64,000 nucleotides of DNA from contig DASVTU010000001.1 of assembly GCA_036387415.1 (NCBI GenBank), forward strand, positions 1 to 64,000, read 5' to 3'. Source of the stretch: DASVTU01 sp036387415. GTDB lineage: Bacteria > Acidobacteriota > Blastocatellia > Pyrinomonadales > Pyrinomonadaceae. The translations under genes and the position numbers were made by a program. The notes under the pieces were generated by a model. The model made no database searches. It saw only the letters and a program-made list of their open reading frames with translations, and was not told where the DNA came from. How positions within the stretch are numbered: the first letter of the stretch is position 1; each line of letters begins with the position of its first letter. Below are positions 38,919 to 47,659 of this stretch, piece after piece.

Positions 38919-40661
38919 TCATTTAAGGCGGCGCGACGCGCTTGCCTTCTTACTCGTCTTCCGACTCGTCGCGGTTGCGCTTGCTTTCCGGTTCGTGTTT
39001 GCTGCGCTCCCTCCGTTTGCGTTTGCCCTCCCGTTTGTCTTGGCGGCGCTCGGTTTGCCGTTTGTCTTTAGTGCGCGAGGCGACGCCGCGCCGCGACTCG
39101 CCTGCGCGTAAGGATTGGTTTTGATGAGCGTCTTCGTGTTTGGCAGCAGCGTTGCCTGACCCGCTTCGAGAGTTTGAATCGCTGCACGCCAACCGCGAAA
39201 GGCGATGCTGTTGAAGGTCGCGGCTTCGTGGTTGACCGTGAAGTCAACGAGATGGAAGCCATAGAGCGGCACGACGACCTCATGAAACGAGGGGTAGAGT
39301 GTGCGAGCGAGGTCTGTCACAAGTTTTCGCGTCCAGTCGAGCGCACCGCCTCCGAACTGGATGGAAATCAAGTCCCACACGTATTTCAGCATGTATATTT
39401 CGCTGTAGATTTTTTCCTCGTTCACCTTTTCATCCCCGCCACGTGTGACAGCGCCCTTGAAGTCTTTTAACAGCACTTCCCAAAGATCCGCGCCGTCGGG
39501 AAACGGCGGTGGCGGCGCTTTCCATTCCGGCGGGCATTCCATACCTTCGTCGAGCAGCATGGCAAACTTAGGGCGCTTGATGTCGTCGGGTGTCTGGGAG
39601 ATGTAGTCGCTGAACGTGGGCGCACCGTAGAACCACGTCGGATAGTTCTCGTAGAGTCCGCCGTCGGCAATTACCTTGCCGCCACGCCTGTCGGGCGCAA
39701 AGAGGATGGGGAGGCTCATGGACTGTCTGACCGCCAGCGCCACCTCCATTTTGCTCGTCAAGTTTTTGTTGTAAACGAGCATCTTTCTGTTCGTCGTGTC
39801 TGAGGCAATCATGGTGAGGTCGATGGGGAGATGCTGAAATGTGACCTGCCCCGAATACTTCGTCAACTGCTTGACCTTCGCCTCTATCAGATTCCTCATC
39901 GTGAAGTAGAACTTATCGCCCTTGCAGAAGCCGCCGCGATTGGTGAGTTGAAACCAGAGCACGCCGAACGGCGACACCGTTAAAGTATTGATGTTTATCA
40001 CGGCATCGACCACCACGTCTGCGAACTTCTCACGCAGGGCGACGGCCATCTCGAATAATTTCGGGTCGAGACCGAGTTCCTTCGGGTAGCCTTGCAGGAC
40101 TTTGGCGACGCCTCGCTTGATGTCGGCTTCCATGCTGTCGGGTATAGGGTCAGCGCCGAAGATGTTGTCGGGAATGATGTCGAGCACTTTGCCGACGAGT
40201 TTGTTGACGTAAACGTCGAGGGGCGGCGTCTTGATTTTGATTTTGGTTAACTCGTCCACCATTTTTTCGAGAAACAGTCCCTTGAGAAGATGCCAGAGGA
40301 TGGTTTGTCGTTTGAGCGACTGGTCGAGTTCGGCGGCAGTCTTGGGCGCGTCGAGGAAGTCCATGAAGTCAATCGGCTCGACGTTGGGCGGGAGGTTGGG
40401 CGGCCTGTCGGCTTTGCCGTTCGGTAATCGACGCATGCCCTGCGGCGCACACAACCAGTCAATCTCGTTGGCGTCGTAACCAGCGGCGACGAGCGATGCG
40501 GTGATGGCTCCGGCTGAGTTGCCAATCACGCGTTGAAACCAGACTCCGTTTCTTGCGAGCGCCAGCATCGCGCCGACGTAGGCTGTGCCGAGCGTACCGC
40601 CGCCTTCGAGAATGCCATCCACTTTGAGAGCGGGCGTGGGGAGCGGGGTATAAAAGGTCAT
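38919..40661 (-). CDS. Patatin-like phospholipase
   Basis: A 580-residue protein from the ATG at 40661, which has AGGAG 8 bases upstream. An upstream in-frame ATG at 40772 is not needed. The oxyanion motif is LEGGGTLG (residues 18-25), the nucleophile elbow is GNSAGA (Ser49), and the catalytic Asp is in IADGGLYENYP near 331. The fold thus starts at the N-terminus, with no signal peptide. The last 60 residues are a Lys/Ala/Ser/Thr/Asn-rich tail that looks disordered and might bind nucleic acid or membranes electrostatically. It is unrelated in architecture to the membrane-embedded patatin at 10905. Confidence 0.9.
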   Translation of the reverse strand: MTFYTPLPTPALKVDGILEGGGTLGTAYVGAMLALARNGVWFQRVIGNSAGAITASLVAAGYDANEIDWLCAPQGMRRLPNGKADRPPNLPPNVEPIDFMDFLDAPKTAAELDQSLKRQTILWHLLKGLFLEKMVDELTKIKIKTPPLDVYVNKLVGKVLDIIPDNIFGADPIPDSMEADIKRGVAKVLQGYPKELGLDPKLFEMAVALREKFADVVVDAVININTLTVSPFGVLWFQLTNRGGFCKGDKFYFTMRNLIEAKVKQLTKYSGQVTFQHLPIDLTMIASDTTNRKMLVYNKNLTSKMEVALAVRQSMSLPILFAPDRRGGKVIADGGLYENYPTWFYGAPTFSDYISQTPDDIKRPKFAMLLDEGMECPPEWKAPPPPFPDGADLWEVLLKDFKGAVTRGGDEKVNEEKIYSEIYMLKYVWDLISIQFGGGALDWTRKLVTDLARTLYPSFHEVVVPLYGFHLVDFTVNHEAATFNSIAFRGWRAAIQTLEAGQATLLPNTKTLIKTNPYAQASRGAASPRALKTNGKPSAAKTNGRANANGGSAANTNRKASATATSRKTSKKASASRRLK

Positions 40662-40997
40662 AAGGGAATCTCCTGTGGCAAATGGCTGGCTTGTCGGCAA
40701 GGTTTGGCGCGGGCGAGCCAGCAGGTGGGAATGCAGCAAGGCCAGTCTGTGACGTGGCAGCCGGGGCATCAACGTCCCTCTGTGCGTTCTCTATCTTGGA
40801 AAGCGCGTGCGTTGAGAATGAGCGGCGATGTGTCCGTCGTCGTTATGGTTAAAACCAACGCGTCGGGCGTCGTCATGTCGAGTGTGGGCGAGGCGGATTG
40901 GCGTCTGTCTAACGATGCGACGGCGACGCGTGGGCGCTCGCGGCGAATACGTTTGACAATGGCTGTTATCGGCGAGGGATTGCTGTTCTTCGAGTGG
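40662..40997. other. 336-base intergenic region upstream of the patatin
   Basis: It lies between two minus-strand genes. Only the ribosome-binding site of the patatin (AGGAG at about 40670) is recognisable. Open frames on both strands look like chance frames. No period-7 element or terminator was found here, unlike most other junctions. Confidence 0.4.
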
Positions 40998-41603
40998 TTA
41001 TGATTGGAGGCTGAGTTGCAGCATGGCTTGTAGTTTCTCTGCGTAGCCCTGAATGAGCGCCCATTGGTCTGTGCCGTTGATGATGCGGCGAGCGTTCTTG
41101 TAGTCGCAGGTCGTGCCGGAGATGTAGTCGCTGAGCTTCTTGCCTGTGAACGCCCCGGTTCGCATGCCATACGACATGATGCGGTAAGCGATGTCGGGAT
41201 GGAGCGCGACCTCTGGATGTTGGACGAGATTGGAGTCGTCGGTGAGCGCGAGCGCGTCGGTCATCTTCTGGTAATTGGCGCGGCCTGTAATCTGCACGTA
41301 GCCGCGACCGCGATAGTTATAACCGTCGCCGGGCTGCGTGTTGCCGAGACGTTTACCGAGCGCGGTTCCGGCGTTGTACTTGTTGAAGTAAGACTTCTGC
41401 CCGCGCTCCGTAATCGGTTGCCACGTGTCGGCGCATTCATGTTTGACGGTCGCCAGCATGTAGGCCGCCCAACGCACGTCGTTTATTTCCGTGTCGAGTT
41501 CGATATATCCGAGCAGGTTATCTAAACCGGAAACTTTGCTCTGCGTCAGCGAGCCGTATTCCGCGCGATACTTGTTGAAGAAAGTCGTGTGGTTGAATTT
41601 CAT
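40998..41603 (-). CDS. Glycoside hydrolase family 19-like chitinase/endolysin domain protein
   Basis: A 201-residue protein from the ATG at 41603 (GGGAG 8 bases upstream). The lysozyme-like core shows the catalytic-Glu region LATVKHECADTWQPITERG (Glu about 56 and 66), SYFNKYN and GYNYRGRGYVQITGRANYQ (about 94-112). These are the hallmarks of GH19/COG3179 predicted chitinases. No signal peptide is seen from this start, so export would need a holin, another route or lysis. The substrate could be peptidoglycan or chitin. No other phage genes are nearby. Confidence 0.85.
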   Translation of the reverse strand: MKFNHTTFFNKYRAEYGSLTQSKVSGLDNLLGYIELDTEINDVRWAAYMLATVKHECADTWQPITERGQKSYFNKYNAGTALGKRLGNTQPGDGYNYRGRGYVQITGRANYQKMTDALALTDDSNLVQHPEVALHPDIAYRIMSYGMRTGAFTGKKLSDYISGTTCDYKNARRIINGTDQWALIQGYAEKLQAMLQLSLQS

Positions 41604-41720
41604 TCGCCGTCTCCCGCAGGTGTTTGGAGAGTTTTCAGAACGCTGGATTCGTGCAAGGCTGCTCAAAATACTCTTAATGCCCAGCGGATGCAACGTTTTT
41701 ATCCAGAGACGGAGGCGCGT

Positions 41721-42443
41721 TTATGGCAGCGCAATCTTTTTCCACGCTTCGGGATTCCCCGCGCCCTTGCCATCGCACTTGGTCTTCGCACGAAACTCTT
41801 TCAACTCCGCCACGCCGTCTGCGAAACCAAAAGTGGCGAGCGACCCGCAATCGCCCGGCCCGCGAAACTTGTTCAGCACACTCAAACGTTTCGTCTTATC
41901 ATCGAAGGTTGCCAAGCCCCAGAGTTCCTGCGTTTCGATTTTGTCGAGTTTGTCTTCCTCCTGCGATTCGTAGGTCTGGAAGGTGAGCAACTTTCCAGAC
42001 GGAGGCGATTTCGTCTCGTCAAGAAAGGCATAGACTTGCGAACCTTGATAAGCGCCCGACGCGCACAGCACTTCGACGAGATACTTCTTTTCCTCCAACT
42101 CATAAAACTCAAGACCCACGATTTTTCCATCGCCCGCGCCAAAGGTCGCAGCGTAAGATTCCTCGCAGTCGTCAGGCCATTTCAGAATCTTGCGCCACGC
42201 CTGACGGTCTTCAGCGGTCGGGTCTGTTTTCTTCGGATACGACGCCCCGGCGGTAGGCGTCGCGCTCGCCTCTATCTCGCGGGGCGCGGTGGCTTGAGGC
42301 GTCGCGGCATTGGCGGCAATAGCGGTGTTGGCGGCAGGTGCGACGGCGGGCGTGTCCGTCGTCTGACGTGGTGGGCGCGTCTCCTCGTTCGACGCGCAAC
42401 CCGCTAACAGCGTCAAAGGGAATAACAGAAAAATGGTTCTCAT
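41721..42443 (-). CDS. Putative lipoprotein of unknown function
   Basis: A 240-residue protein. From the ATG at 42443 the N-terminus MRTIFLLFPLTLLAGCASN is a lipoprotein signal with lipobox LLAGC, predicting lipidation of Cys17. An Ala/Thr/Pro-rich linker (to about residue 65) precedes a folded domain. This domain has three Trp/Gly-rich beta stretches and Cys in WPDDCEESY, EVLCASG, GPGDCGS and TKCDGKG, likely two disulfides. No family was recognised. Confidence 0.75.
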   Translation of the reverse strand: MRTIFLLFPLTLLAGCASNEETRPPRQTTDTPAVAPAANTAIAANAATPQATAPREIEASATPTAGASYPKKTDPTAEDRQAWRKILKWPDDCEESYAATFGAGDGKIVGLEFYELEEKKYLVEVLCASGAYQGSQVYAFLDETKSPPSGKLLTFQTYESQEEDKLDKIETQELWGLATFDDKTKRLSVLNKFRGPGDCGSLATFGFADGVAELKEFRAKTKCDGKGAGNPEAWKKIALP

Positions 42444-42586
42444 CAAAGAGACGCGCAACGCGCCGCGATTTCGCACACTTCCCTTTCTCGTTCCGTACAA
42501 AAACATCCGTGGCTGCCTCCAAGCAGAGAGAGTTAATCGGTCATATCTTTTTGCACAGGATAATAGAATGATTTCAGTAAAAGTTA

Positions 42587-42627
42587 AAACGCGCCGCTCA
42601 AGCCTGAATTGCTTGAGCGGCGCGTTT
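42587..42627. terminator. Perfect intrinsic terminator, bidirectional
   Basis: A 17-bp perfect stem: AAACGCGCCGCTCAAGC at 42587-42603 pairs with 42611-42627 across a 7-base loop. A-rich and T-rich flanks lie on both sides. On the minus strand it follows the 71-residue membrane-protein gene, ending its transcript before the lipoprotein gene. Confidence 0.9.
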
Positions 42628-42719
42628 ATTTCCGATACGGCCTTTAAGAATCTCTGCGGACGCCCGACCGTGTGCGCGTCCGCTCCGGCTCTCGCTCCTA
42701 CTCTCAAGAGCCGTCTGCT

Positions 42720-42935
42720 TTAACGCAGAACGGCACGAACGCCGACCAGAATCAAGTAACCGACGGCGACAAGCACGCCGAGTTTGATGAGCATCACGGC
42801 GATGCCGATGATAGCGCCAATGCCGCTGAGGACGATTCCGGCGGCGGTTAAAACAAGCGGGATGCCGACCACTAAGACGAACATGCCGAGCAGAATTATT
42901 CCCACGATTCTCATAATATCTTTAGTTTCTTTCAT
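42720..42935 (-). CDS. Small hydrophobic membrane protein
   Basis: A 71-residue protein almost entirely hydrophobic. There are two predicted helices (about 10-45 and 50-68), Gly/Ile/Val-rich, with a basic C-terminus (GVRAVLR). A GGAG lies just 5 or so bases before the ATG. It is monocistronic, judged by the strong terminator 93 bases downstream. Function unknown. Confidence 0.7.
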   Translation of the reverse strand: MKETKDIMRIVGIILLGMFVLVVGIPLVLTAAGIVLSGIGAIIGIAVMLIKLGVLVAVGYLILVGVRAVLR

Positions 42936-43213
42936 CTCCGTTTACCTCTCTCCTCGCGCCCCGTCGAATCTCTTTTTCGGATGAATGCCATGTGGACGGT
43001 GGCGCTTGCCTCGATATACGAAGAACTTCTGCGCCGCGTTCCATGCAAGATTTCAAGGGGCTGTCCGAGGCGATTTGCGCCCGTACAATCCGCCCGTTTT
43101 GTGCTAAGCTTATCCCAAAGTTTCCCCTTTTTGAATCCTTTTGACGACCACGCGAACCGTCACAACTGCGTCGCGACGAGCGACCGGACGCGCGGAGTTT
43201 GTCGGGAGGAATC

Positions 43214-44569
43214 GTGATTCAAAATTTCGTCACACGGGAACAGATGCCGCGACGTACCAACAAGAATCTCTTCGCCGACGAGGAAGAAGAACGCCCCGCG
43301 ACGGCTGTGCAAACGGCGGTCGCCGCCGACGCGCCGCTCGCCGAGCGGATGCGCCCGCAGACACTCGAAGAGTTTGTCGGGCAAGAGCATCTCATCGGCG
43401 AAGGGCGTGTGCTGCGACGCATCATCGAAGGCGCGGGCGCGCTCCCCTCGCTCATCCTCTGGGGCGCGCCGGGCACAGGCAAAACCACTCTCGCGCGTCT
43501 GCTCGCCGCACGCAAGACGGCGCGTTTCGTTCCTCTCTCGGCGGTCTTTTCCGGCGTCCGCGAAGTGCGCGCCGCCATTGCTGAAGCCGCCGAACACCGC
43601 CGCGTAGGCGCACGCACGATTCTCTTCATCGACGAGATTCACCGTTTCAACAAAGCACAGCAGGACGCGCTCTTGCCAGCCGTCGAAAACGGAACCGTGA
43701 CGCTCATCGGCGCGACCACCGAGAATCCTTCGTTTGAAGTGACGGGCGCGCTGCTTTCGCGCACGCGCGTCATGATGCTCGAACCCTTGAACGAAAAGGA
43801 CGTGGAGACGATTCTCCGTCGCGCCGTCGGCGACGAGGAACGCGGGTTGTCGAATCTCCATCCCGCGCTCACGGACGAAGTGATAGAGCGTCTCGCTCAT
43901 TCCGCCAATGGAGATGCGCGCGTCGCGCTCGCCGCGCTCGAAGCGGCGGTCGAATCGACCGCGCCAGACAAAGAGGGCGTCCGCCGCGTCACGTCCGAGA
44001 CGGTGGTCGAAGCTCTGGGTCGCGCACGTTATGCCTACGACAAGGGCGGCGAGGAGCATTACAATCTCGCCTCGGCGTTGATTAAGTCGCTCCGCAATTC
44101 CGACGTGAACGCGGCGCTCTACTGGCTCGCGCGACTCATCGAAGGCGGTGCCGACCCGATTTTCATCGCGCGGCGTCTCTGTATTCTCGCCTCCGAAGAC
44201 ATCGGCATGGCCGACCCGCAAGCGATGGTGCAGGCGTCGGCGGCGGCGCAAATCACGCATCTCATCGGTCTGCCCGAAGCCCTCTACCCGCTCTCGCAGG
44301 CGACCGTCTACCTGGCGCACGCGCCGAAATCGAACGCCATCAAACGCGCCTTTCACGCCGCGCTCGCAGACGCCTCCGAGACGGCGCGCGAACCCGTCCC
44401 GCTTCATCTACGTAATGCCATCACGCCTCTGATGAAGCGCGCTGGATACGGTGGCGGCTATCGCTACGTGCACGACGACCCGCGCGCACGCGAAGAGATG
44501 TCTTGTCTGCCCCAACGTTTGCACGGCAAAGAATACTGGAAGGACAACAACGGGAATGATGAAGATTGA
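43214..44569 (+). CDS. rarA: Replication-associated recombination protein A (RarA/MgsA)
   Basis: A AAA+ ATPase of about 451 residues acting at stalled replication forks. Walker A is ILWGAPGTGKTTLAR (about 80-94), Walker B is ILFIDEIHRFNKAQQDALLP, sensor I is TLIGATTENPSFEV, and the C-terminal tetramerisation domain ends YRYVHDDPRAREEMSCLPQRL. The GTG at 43214 has a GGAGG 4 bases upstream. The ATG at 43244 is a plausible alternative because homologues start near NLFADEE. The TGA stop lies inside a period-8 hairpin element. Confidence 0.95.
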   Translation: MIQNFVTREQMPRRTNKNLFADEEEERPATAVQTAVAADAPLAERMRPQTLEEFVGQEHLIGEGRVLRRIIEGAGALPSLILWGAPGTGKTTLARLLAARKTARFVPLSAVFSGVREVRAAIAEAAEHRRVGARTILFIDEIHRFNKAQQDALLPAVENGTVTLIGATTENPSFEVTGALLSRTRVMMLEPLNEKDVETILRRAVGDEERGLSNLHPALTDEVIERLAHSANGDARVALAALEAAVESTAPDKEGVRRVTSETVVEALGRARYAYDKGGEEHYNLASALIKSLRNSDVNAALYWLARLIEGGADPIFIARRLCILASEDIGMADPQAMVQASAAAQITHLIGLPEALYPLSQATVYLAHAPKSNAIKRAFHAALADASETAREPVPLHLRNAITPLMKRAGYGGGYRYVHDDPRAREEMSCLPQRLHGKEYWKDNNGNDED

Positions 44570-44641
44570 TTCATTGACGCATCGGGTTATTGATTTAATC
44601 AGGCAATGAATCAATGAGCTGATGCATCAATGAATCAATTT
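44565..44641. repeat. Period-8 hairpin element, AATGAATC family
   Basis: The left arm (44565-44597) begins ATTGATTCATTGACGC. The right arm (44597-44640) contains AATGAATCAATGAGC and CAATGAATCAATT, its degenerate complement. The first TGA is the rarA stop codon. A close relative lies at 62079-62147. Confidence 0.8.
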
Positions 44642-44666
44642 CTCGCGTTCGTCGGTTGGTTGAGTT

Positions 44667-45494
44667 ATGAACACAGGGAAAACGGAAAGAGAGTTGGCTT
44701 TTCTTCACGACCTTTACGTCGCGCCGGATTGGGGCGAGCGTTTCGCGGAGCTTATCGACGAGCATGTGAAGTTGCCGAAGTCGGGGAGCGCGTTATATGT
44801 CGCGGCTGGAACGGGCGGACATGCGCTGGCCTTGAAGGAACGCGGCGGGCAGGATTTCACGCTCGTCTGCGTGGACGAAAGCGGTGAGAGGGTTGAGTTG
44901 GCGCGTGCGAAGGCGCAGGCCATTAAGGCGGCGGCGCGTGTGGATTTTCGCACGTCGCAACTCGAAGCGTTGGCGTTTGAAGACGACGCGTTTGACCTTG
45001 TTGTAGGTGATGCGTCGATGGTTGCGCCGGAGCGTCTGCCGGAGGTGCTGGCCGAGATGGTACGCGTGGCCGCGCCCGGCGCGAGGGTGGCGCTCAACGT
45101 CACGACCGCTTCGAGTTTCGGCGAATTCTTTTCCGTCTACTGGGAAGCACTCGGTAACGTCGGTTTCGAGGAACACGCGCCGACGGTCGAGACGTTCATC
45201 AACCAACTGCCCACGGTTTCGACACTTGAGGGACTTGCGACGCGCGAATCGCTCGACGAGGTGGAATCGTGGACGCAGAAAGAGGAGTTCAATTTTGCTT
45301 CCGGTGAAGAGTTCGTCAACTCGCCGCTCGCGCGCGACTTTCTGTTTCAAAACTGGCTTGAGCCGTTGCACGACGACGAGGCGCGCGAACGCGTGCTCGC
45401 GGAAGTCGCGCGCATCATCGACGAAGAACGCAACGATGCGGAATTCGCGCTCTCCATCAAAGCCACGATTGTCGTCGGGCGCAAACCTGAATGA
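44667..45494 (+). CDS. Class I SAM-dependent methyltransferase
   Basis: A 275-residue protein. Motif I is YVAAGTGGHALALKERG (about 45-61), an unusual form with A-A-G-T-G-G. Motif II acidic is LVCVDESGERVELAR, motif III is FEDDAFDLVVGDASMV, and motif IV/V is MVRVAAPGARVALNVTT. The C-terminal half (about 150-275) is a distinct helical region that may recognise the substrate. The substrate is unknown. It ends against tatA with a hairpin between. Confidence 0.8.
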   Translation: MNTGKTERELAFLHDLYVAPDWGERFAELIDEHVKLPKSGSALYVAAGTGGHALALKERGGQDFTLVCVDESGERVELARAKAQAIKAAARVDFRTSQLEALAFEDDAFDLVVGDASMVAPERLPEVLAEMVRVAAPGARVALNVTTASSFGEFFSVYWEALGNVGFEEHAPTVETFINQLPTVSTLEGLATRESLDEVESWTQKEEFNFASGEEFVNSPLARDFLFQNWLEPLHDDEARERVLAEVARIIDEERNDAEFALSIKATIVVGRKPE

Positions 45495-45525
45495 GTCGAG
45501 ACGAAATTTCCGTCGGAGATGAGGA

Positions 45526-45557
45526 TGGCCGCGAGTGTGTCTGAAGACTCGCGGCCA
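45526..45557. terminator. Hairpin terminator between convergent genes
   Basis: An 11-bp perfect stem: TGGCCGCGAGT at 45526-45536 pairs with 45547-45557 across a 10-base loop. A T-run (GTTTTT) comes only about 20 bases later on the plus strand. It probably separates the methyltransferase and tatA transcripts. Confidence 0.55.
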
Positions 45558-45592
45558 ACGGCTTTGCTTGAAAAGTTTTTGAAGGAACGTCG

Positions 45593-45859
45593 TTAGCGCG
45601 GCTTGTTGAGCGTCGCTTTATCGGCGGCGAGTTCTTCGTCGGAGAGGCTGCTGCGGTCGGCGGTGTGGAGTCGTTCGCGTTGGCGTGTGGCTTCGAGTTC
45701 CGCATCGTCCTCGCCTTCGCCGATGCCTTTCTTAAACTCGCGGATACTTTTGCCCATGCCTTTGGCGAGTTGCGGCAGGCGCGTGCTGCCAAAGAGAAGC
45801 AGCAGGATAACGAGGATGATGATGAGTTCCTGCATTCCCAATCCGCCAATTCCTAACAT
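45593..45859 (-). CDS. tatA: Sec-independent translocase protein TatA/TatE
   Basis: An 88-residue protein with a short N-terminus (MLGIGGLGMQE), one membrane helix (LIIILVILLLLFGSTRLPQL) with the F-G-x-x-x-L-P hinge, an amphipathic helix (AKGMGKSIREFKKGIGEGED) and a charged tail. This is the canonical layout of the pore-forming Tat subunit. GGAGG lies 9 bases before the ATG. tatC is not in the window. Confidence 0.93.
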   Translation of the reverse strand: MLGIGGLGMQELIIILVILLLLFGSTRLPQLAKGMGKSIREFKKGIGEGEDDAELEATRQRERLHTADRSSLSDEELAADKATLNKPR

Positions 45860-45922
45860 AATTCAATCCTCCAAATTAATAAGTGGAAATCAATATCGCG
45901 ACTTGAAGCGTCGTGTGCGCGG

Positions 45923-46462
45923 TCAACTGCCGCCGCCGTCGTTGCCTTCCGATTCATAGAAAAGATACTTACGCCACGTCTCATCGGCGCGTCCGAGATA
46001 GCGCATGATTTGACGGTTGACGTGCAGCGAGAAACCGCGCGGACGACGCACCAGATGCATCTTCGCTTCTTCCGGCGTCCGGCTGCCCTTGCGGTGATTG
46101 CAACGTTTGCAACACGCTACCAGATTATCCCAACTCGATTCGCCGCCACGCGAACGCGGCAGAACGTGGTCGAGCGTCAAATCCGAAGGCGAAAACTGTT
46201 TGCCGCAATACTGGCACGTCGAATGGTCGCGCAGCAGGATGTTTTTGCGTGACAGCGAACGGTTTTTGAAAGGGATGTGGATGTATTCGGTCAGACGAAT
46301 CACCGACGGCGCGTGAATAGACATTTTTGACGAATGAATCATGTGGCCGTTGTGCTCTTCCATGCGCGCGACGCCTTTGAAAATCATCACAATCGCGCGC
46401 CGTTCATTGCACACGTTAATCGGCTCGTACGATGCATTCAGGACTAAAACTCGTCCATTCAT
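45923..46462 (-). CDS. HNH endonuclease family protein
   Basis: A 179-residue protein. The N-terminal module VLVLNASYEPINVCNERRAIVMIFKG is followed by an HNH fold. That fold has CQYC (83/86), LTLDHVLPRSRGG with catalytic His99, NLVACCKRCNHRKG with N113 and the second zinc Cys pair, and the C-terminal helix. This architecture is the common cyanobacterial/acidobacterial chromosomal HNH protein (COG1403). The biological substrate is unknown, and no toxin or restriction partner is adjacent. Confidence 0.9.
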   Translation of the reverse strand: MNGRVLVLNASYEPINVCNERRAIVMIFKGVARMEEHNGHMIHSSKMSIHAPSVIRLTEYIHIPFKNRSLSRKNILLRDHSTCQYCGKQFSPSDLTLDHVLPRSRGGESSWDNLVACCKRCNHRKGSRTPEEAKMHLVRRPRGFSLHVNRQIMRYLGRADETWRKYLFYESEGNDGGGS

Positions 46463-46499
46463 ATTGCTTATTGATATTACGCGAGCAGTTTGAATAAGG

Positions 46500-46588
46500 C
46501 AAAAGTAAAAATGAAAAATGAAAAAAGCTCGAAAGGAACGAAGCGCGTTTCAGTTTTTTAACTTTTCATTTTTACTTTTTCATTCTCT
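46500..46588. repeat. Period-7 hairpin element, AAAAATG family
   Basis: The left arm (46500-46528) contains AAAAATGAAAAATGAAAAAA. The right arm (46557-46588) contains ACTTTTCATTTTTACTTTTT, its complement, with a 28-base loop. The TGA on the minus strand inside the right arm is the stop of the pip gene. Confidence 0.82.
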
Positions 46589-47524
46589 GAAGCGGTCGGT
46601 CGCTTCGACGAGTGCGCTGGTGGTGCCGGGTTCGAGGGCGGAGTGGCCTGCGTCCGGTACGACGCGCAACTCCGCTTCCGGCCACGCACGTTGCAACTCC
46701 CACGCGCTCATCATCGGGCACACGACATCGTAACGTCCCTGCACGATGACCGACGGAATGTGTCGAATCTTGCCGACGTTTTCAATCAGATAATTATCCG
46801 TGTCGAAGAAAGCGTTGTTCATAAAATAGTGGCATTCGATGCGCGCGAAGGCGAGCGCGAATTCAGCCTCGCCGAAATCAGCGATGAAGTTCGGGTCGGG
46901 ATAAAGTTTCGACGTGCTGCCTTCCCAGATGCTCCACGCGCGTGCCGCTTCGAGCCGCACGGCTTCGTCGTCGCTCGTCAGCCGACGGTGATACGCCGAG
47001 AGCATATCGCCGCGCTCCGCTTCCGGTATGACGCTCACGTATTGCTCCCACACGTCGGGGAAAATCGCGCTCGCGCCCTCTTGATAGAACCAACGAATCT
47101 CCTTCGGACGACAGAGGAAGATGCCACGCAGGACGAGCGCGCGTGCGCGTTCAGGATGCGTCTGCGCGTAGGCCAGCGCCAACGTGCTGCCCCACGAACC
47201 ACCAAACACCACCCATTTATCAATCCCCAGATGCACGCGAATCCGTTCAATGTCGGCGACCAAGTGCCACGTCGTGTTCTCTTCGATACTGGCGTGCGGC
47301 GTGCTCTGTCCCGAACCGCGTTGGTCGAACAAGACGATGCGATAGGCCGCCGGGTCAAAAAAACGACGGTAGTCCGCGACCGTCCCGCCACCGGGGCCGC
47401 CATGTAAAAAGACCACGGGCAAGCCTTCGGGATTGCCCGATTGCTCGTAGTAAATCGTATGCACGGACGAGACGCCGAGCATGCCCCGGTCGTAAGGTTC
47501 GATGGGCGGATAGAGTGTTCTCAT
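46580..47524 (-). CDS. pip: Proline iminopeptidase
   Basis: A 314-residue alpha/beta hydrolase releasing N-terminal proline from peptides. Features are the oxyanion HGGPGGG (41-47), FDQRGSGQS (66-74), the nucleophile GGSWGSTLALAYAQ (Ser110), the cap with EIRWFYQEGAS, the acid in QGRYDVVCP, and His in VPDAGHSA. This is the peptidase family S33 layout. The start ATG has no strong Shine-Dalgarno. The gene ends inside a period-7 element. Confidence 0.95.
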   Translation of the reverse strand: MRTLYPPIEPYDRGMLGVSSVHTIYYEQSGNPEGLPVVFLHGGPGGGTVADYRRFFDPAAYRIVLFDQRGSGQSTPHASIEENTTWHLVADIERIRVHLGIDKWVVFGGSWGSTLALAYAQTHPERARALVLRGIFLCRPKEIRWFYQEGASAIFPDVWEQYVSVIPEAERGDMLSAYHRRLTSDDEAVRLEAARAWSIWEGSTSKLYPDPNFIADFGEAEFALAFARIECHYFMNNAFFDTDNYLIENVGKIRHIPSVIVQGRYDVVCPMMSAWELQRAWPEAELRVVPDAGHSALEPGTTSALVEATDRFRE

Positions 47525-47536
47525 AGCGATATAATA

Positions 47537-47658
47537 CAGAGGTTAGAGTTCGGAGGCTAGAGGCACAAAGCAGAGGTCAGAGGCTAGAAATTAGAGGTTA
47601 GCAAAATCGGCAATCCGGTTTTTAACTGACCTCTAACCTCTAGCCTCTGACCTCTGCT
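47537..47658. repeat. Period-7 hairpin element, GAGGTYA family
   Basis: The left arm (47537-47600) contains CAGAGGTCAGAGGCTAGAAA and TTAGAGGTTAG. The right arm (47627-47658) contains TGACCTCTAACCTCTAGCCT, its complement. It fills the gap between the comF stop (1 base away) and the pip start. Confidence 0.85.
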
Positions 47659-47659
47659 C

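Noticed and set aside
40998..41603. GH19-like gene as a sign of a prophage
   Set aside because: No capsid, tail, integrase or holin genes lie nearby; flanking genes are chromosomal.
42981..43217. 78-residue plus-strand frame before rarA
   Set aside because: It overlaps the rarA ribosome-binding region, lacks its own start signal and has no recognisable domain.
43160..44407. 415-residue minus-strand frame opposite rarA
   Set aside because: Antisense to RarA with the composition of a frame shadow and no independent ribosome-binding site.
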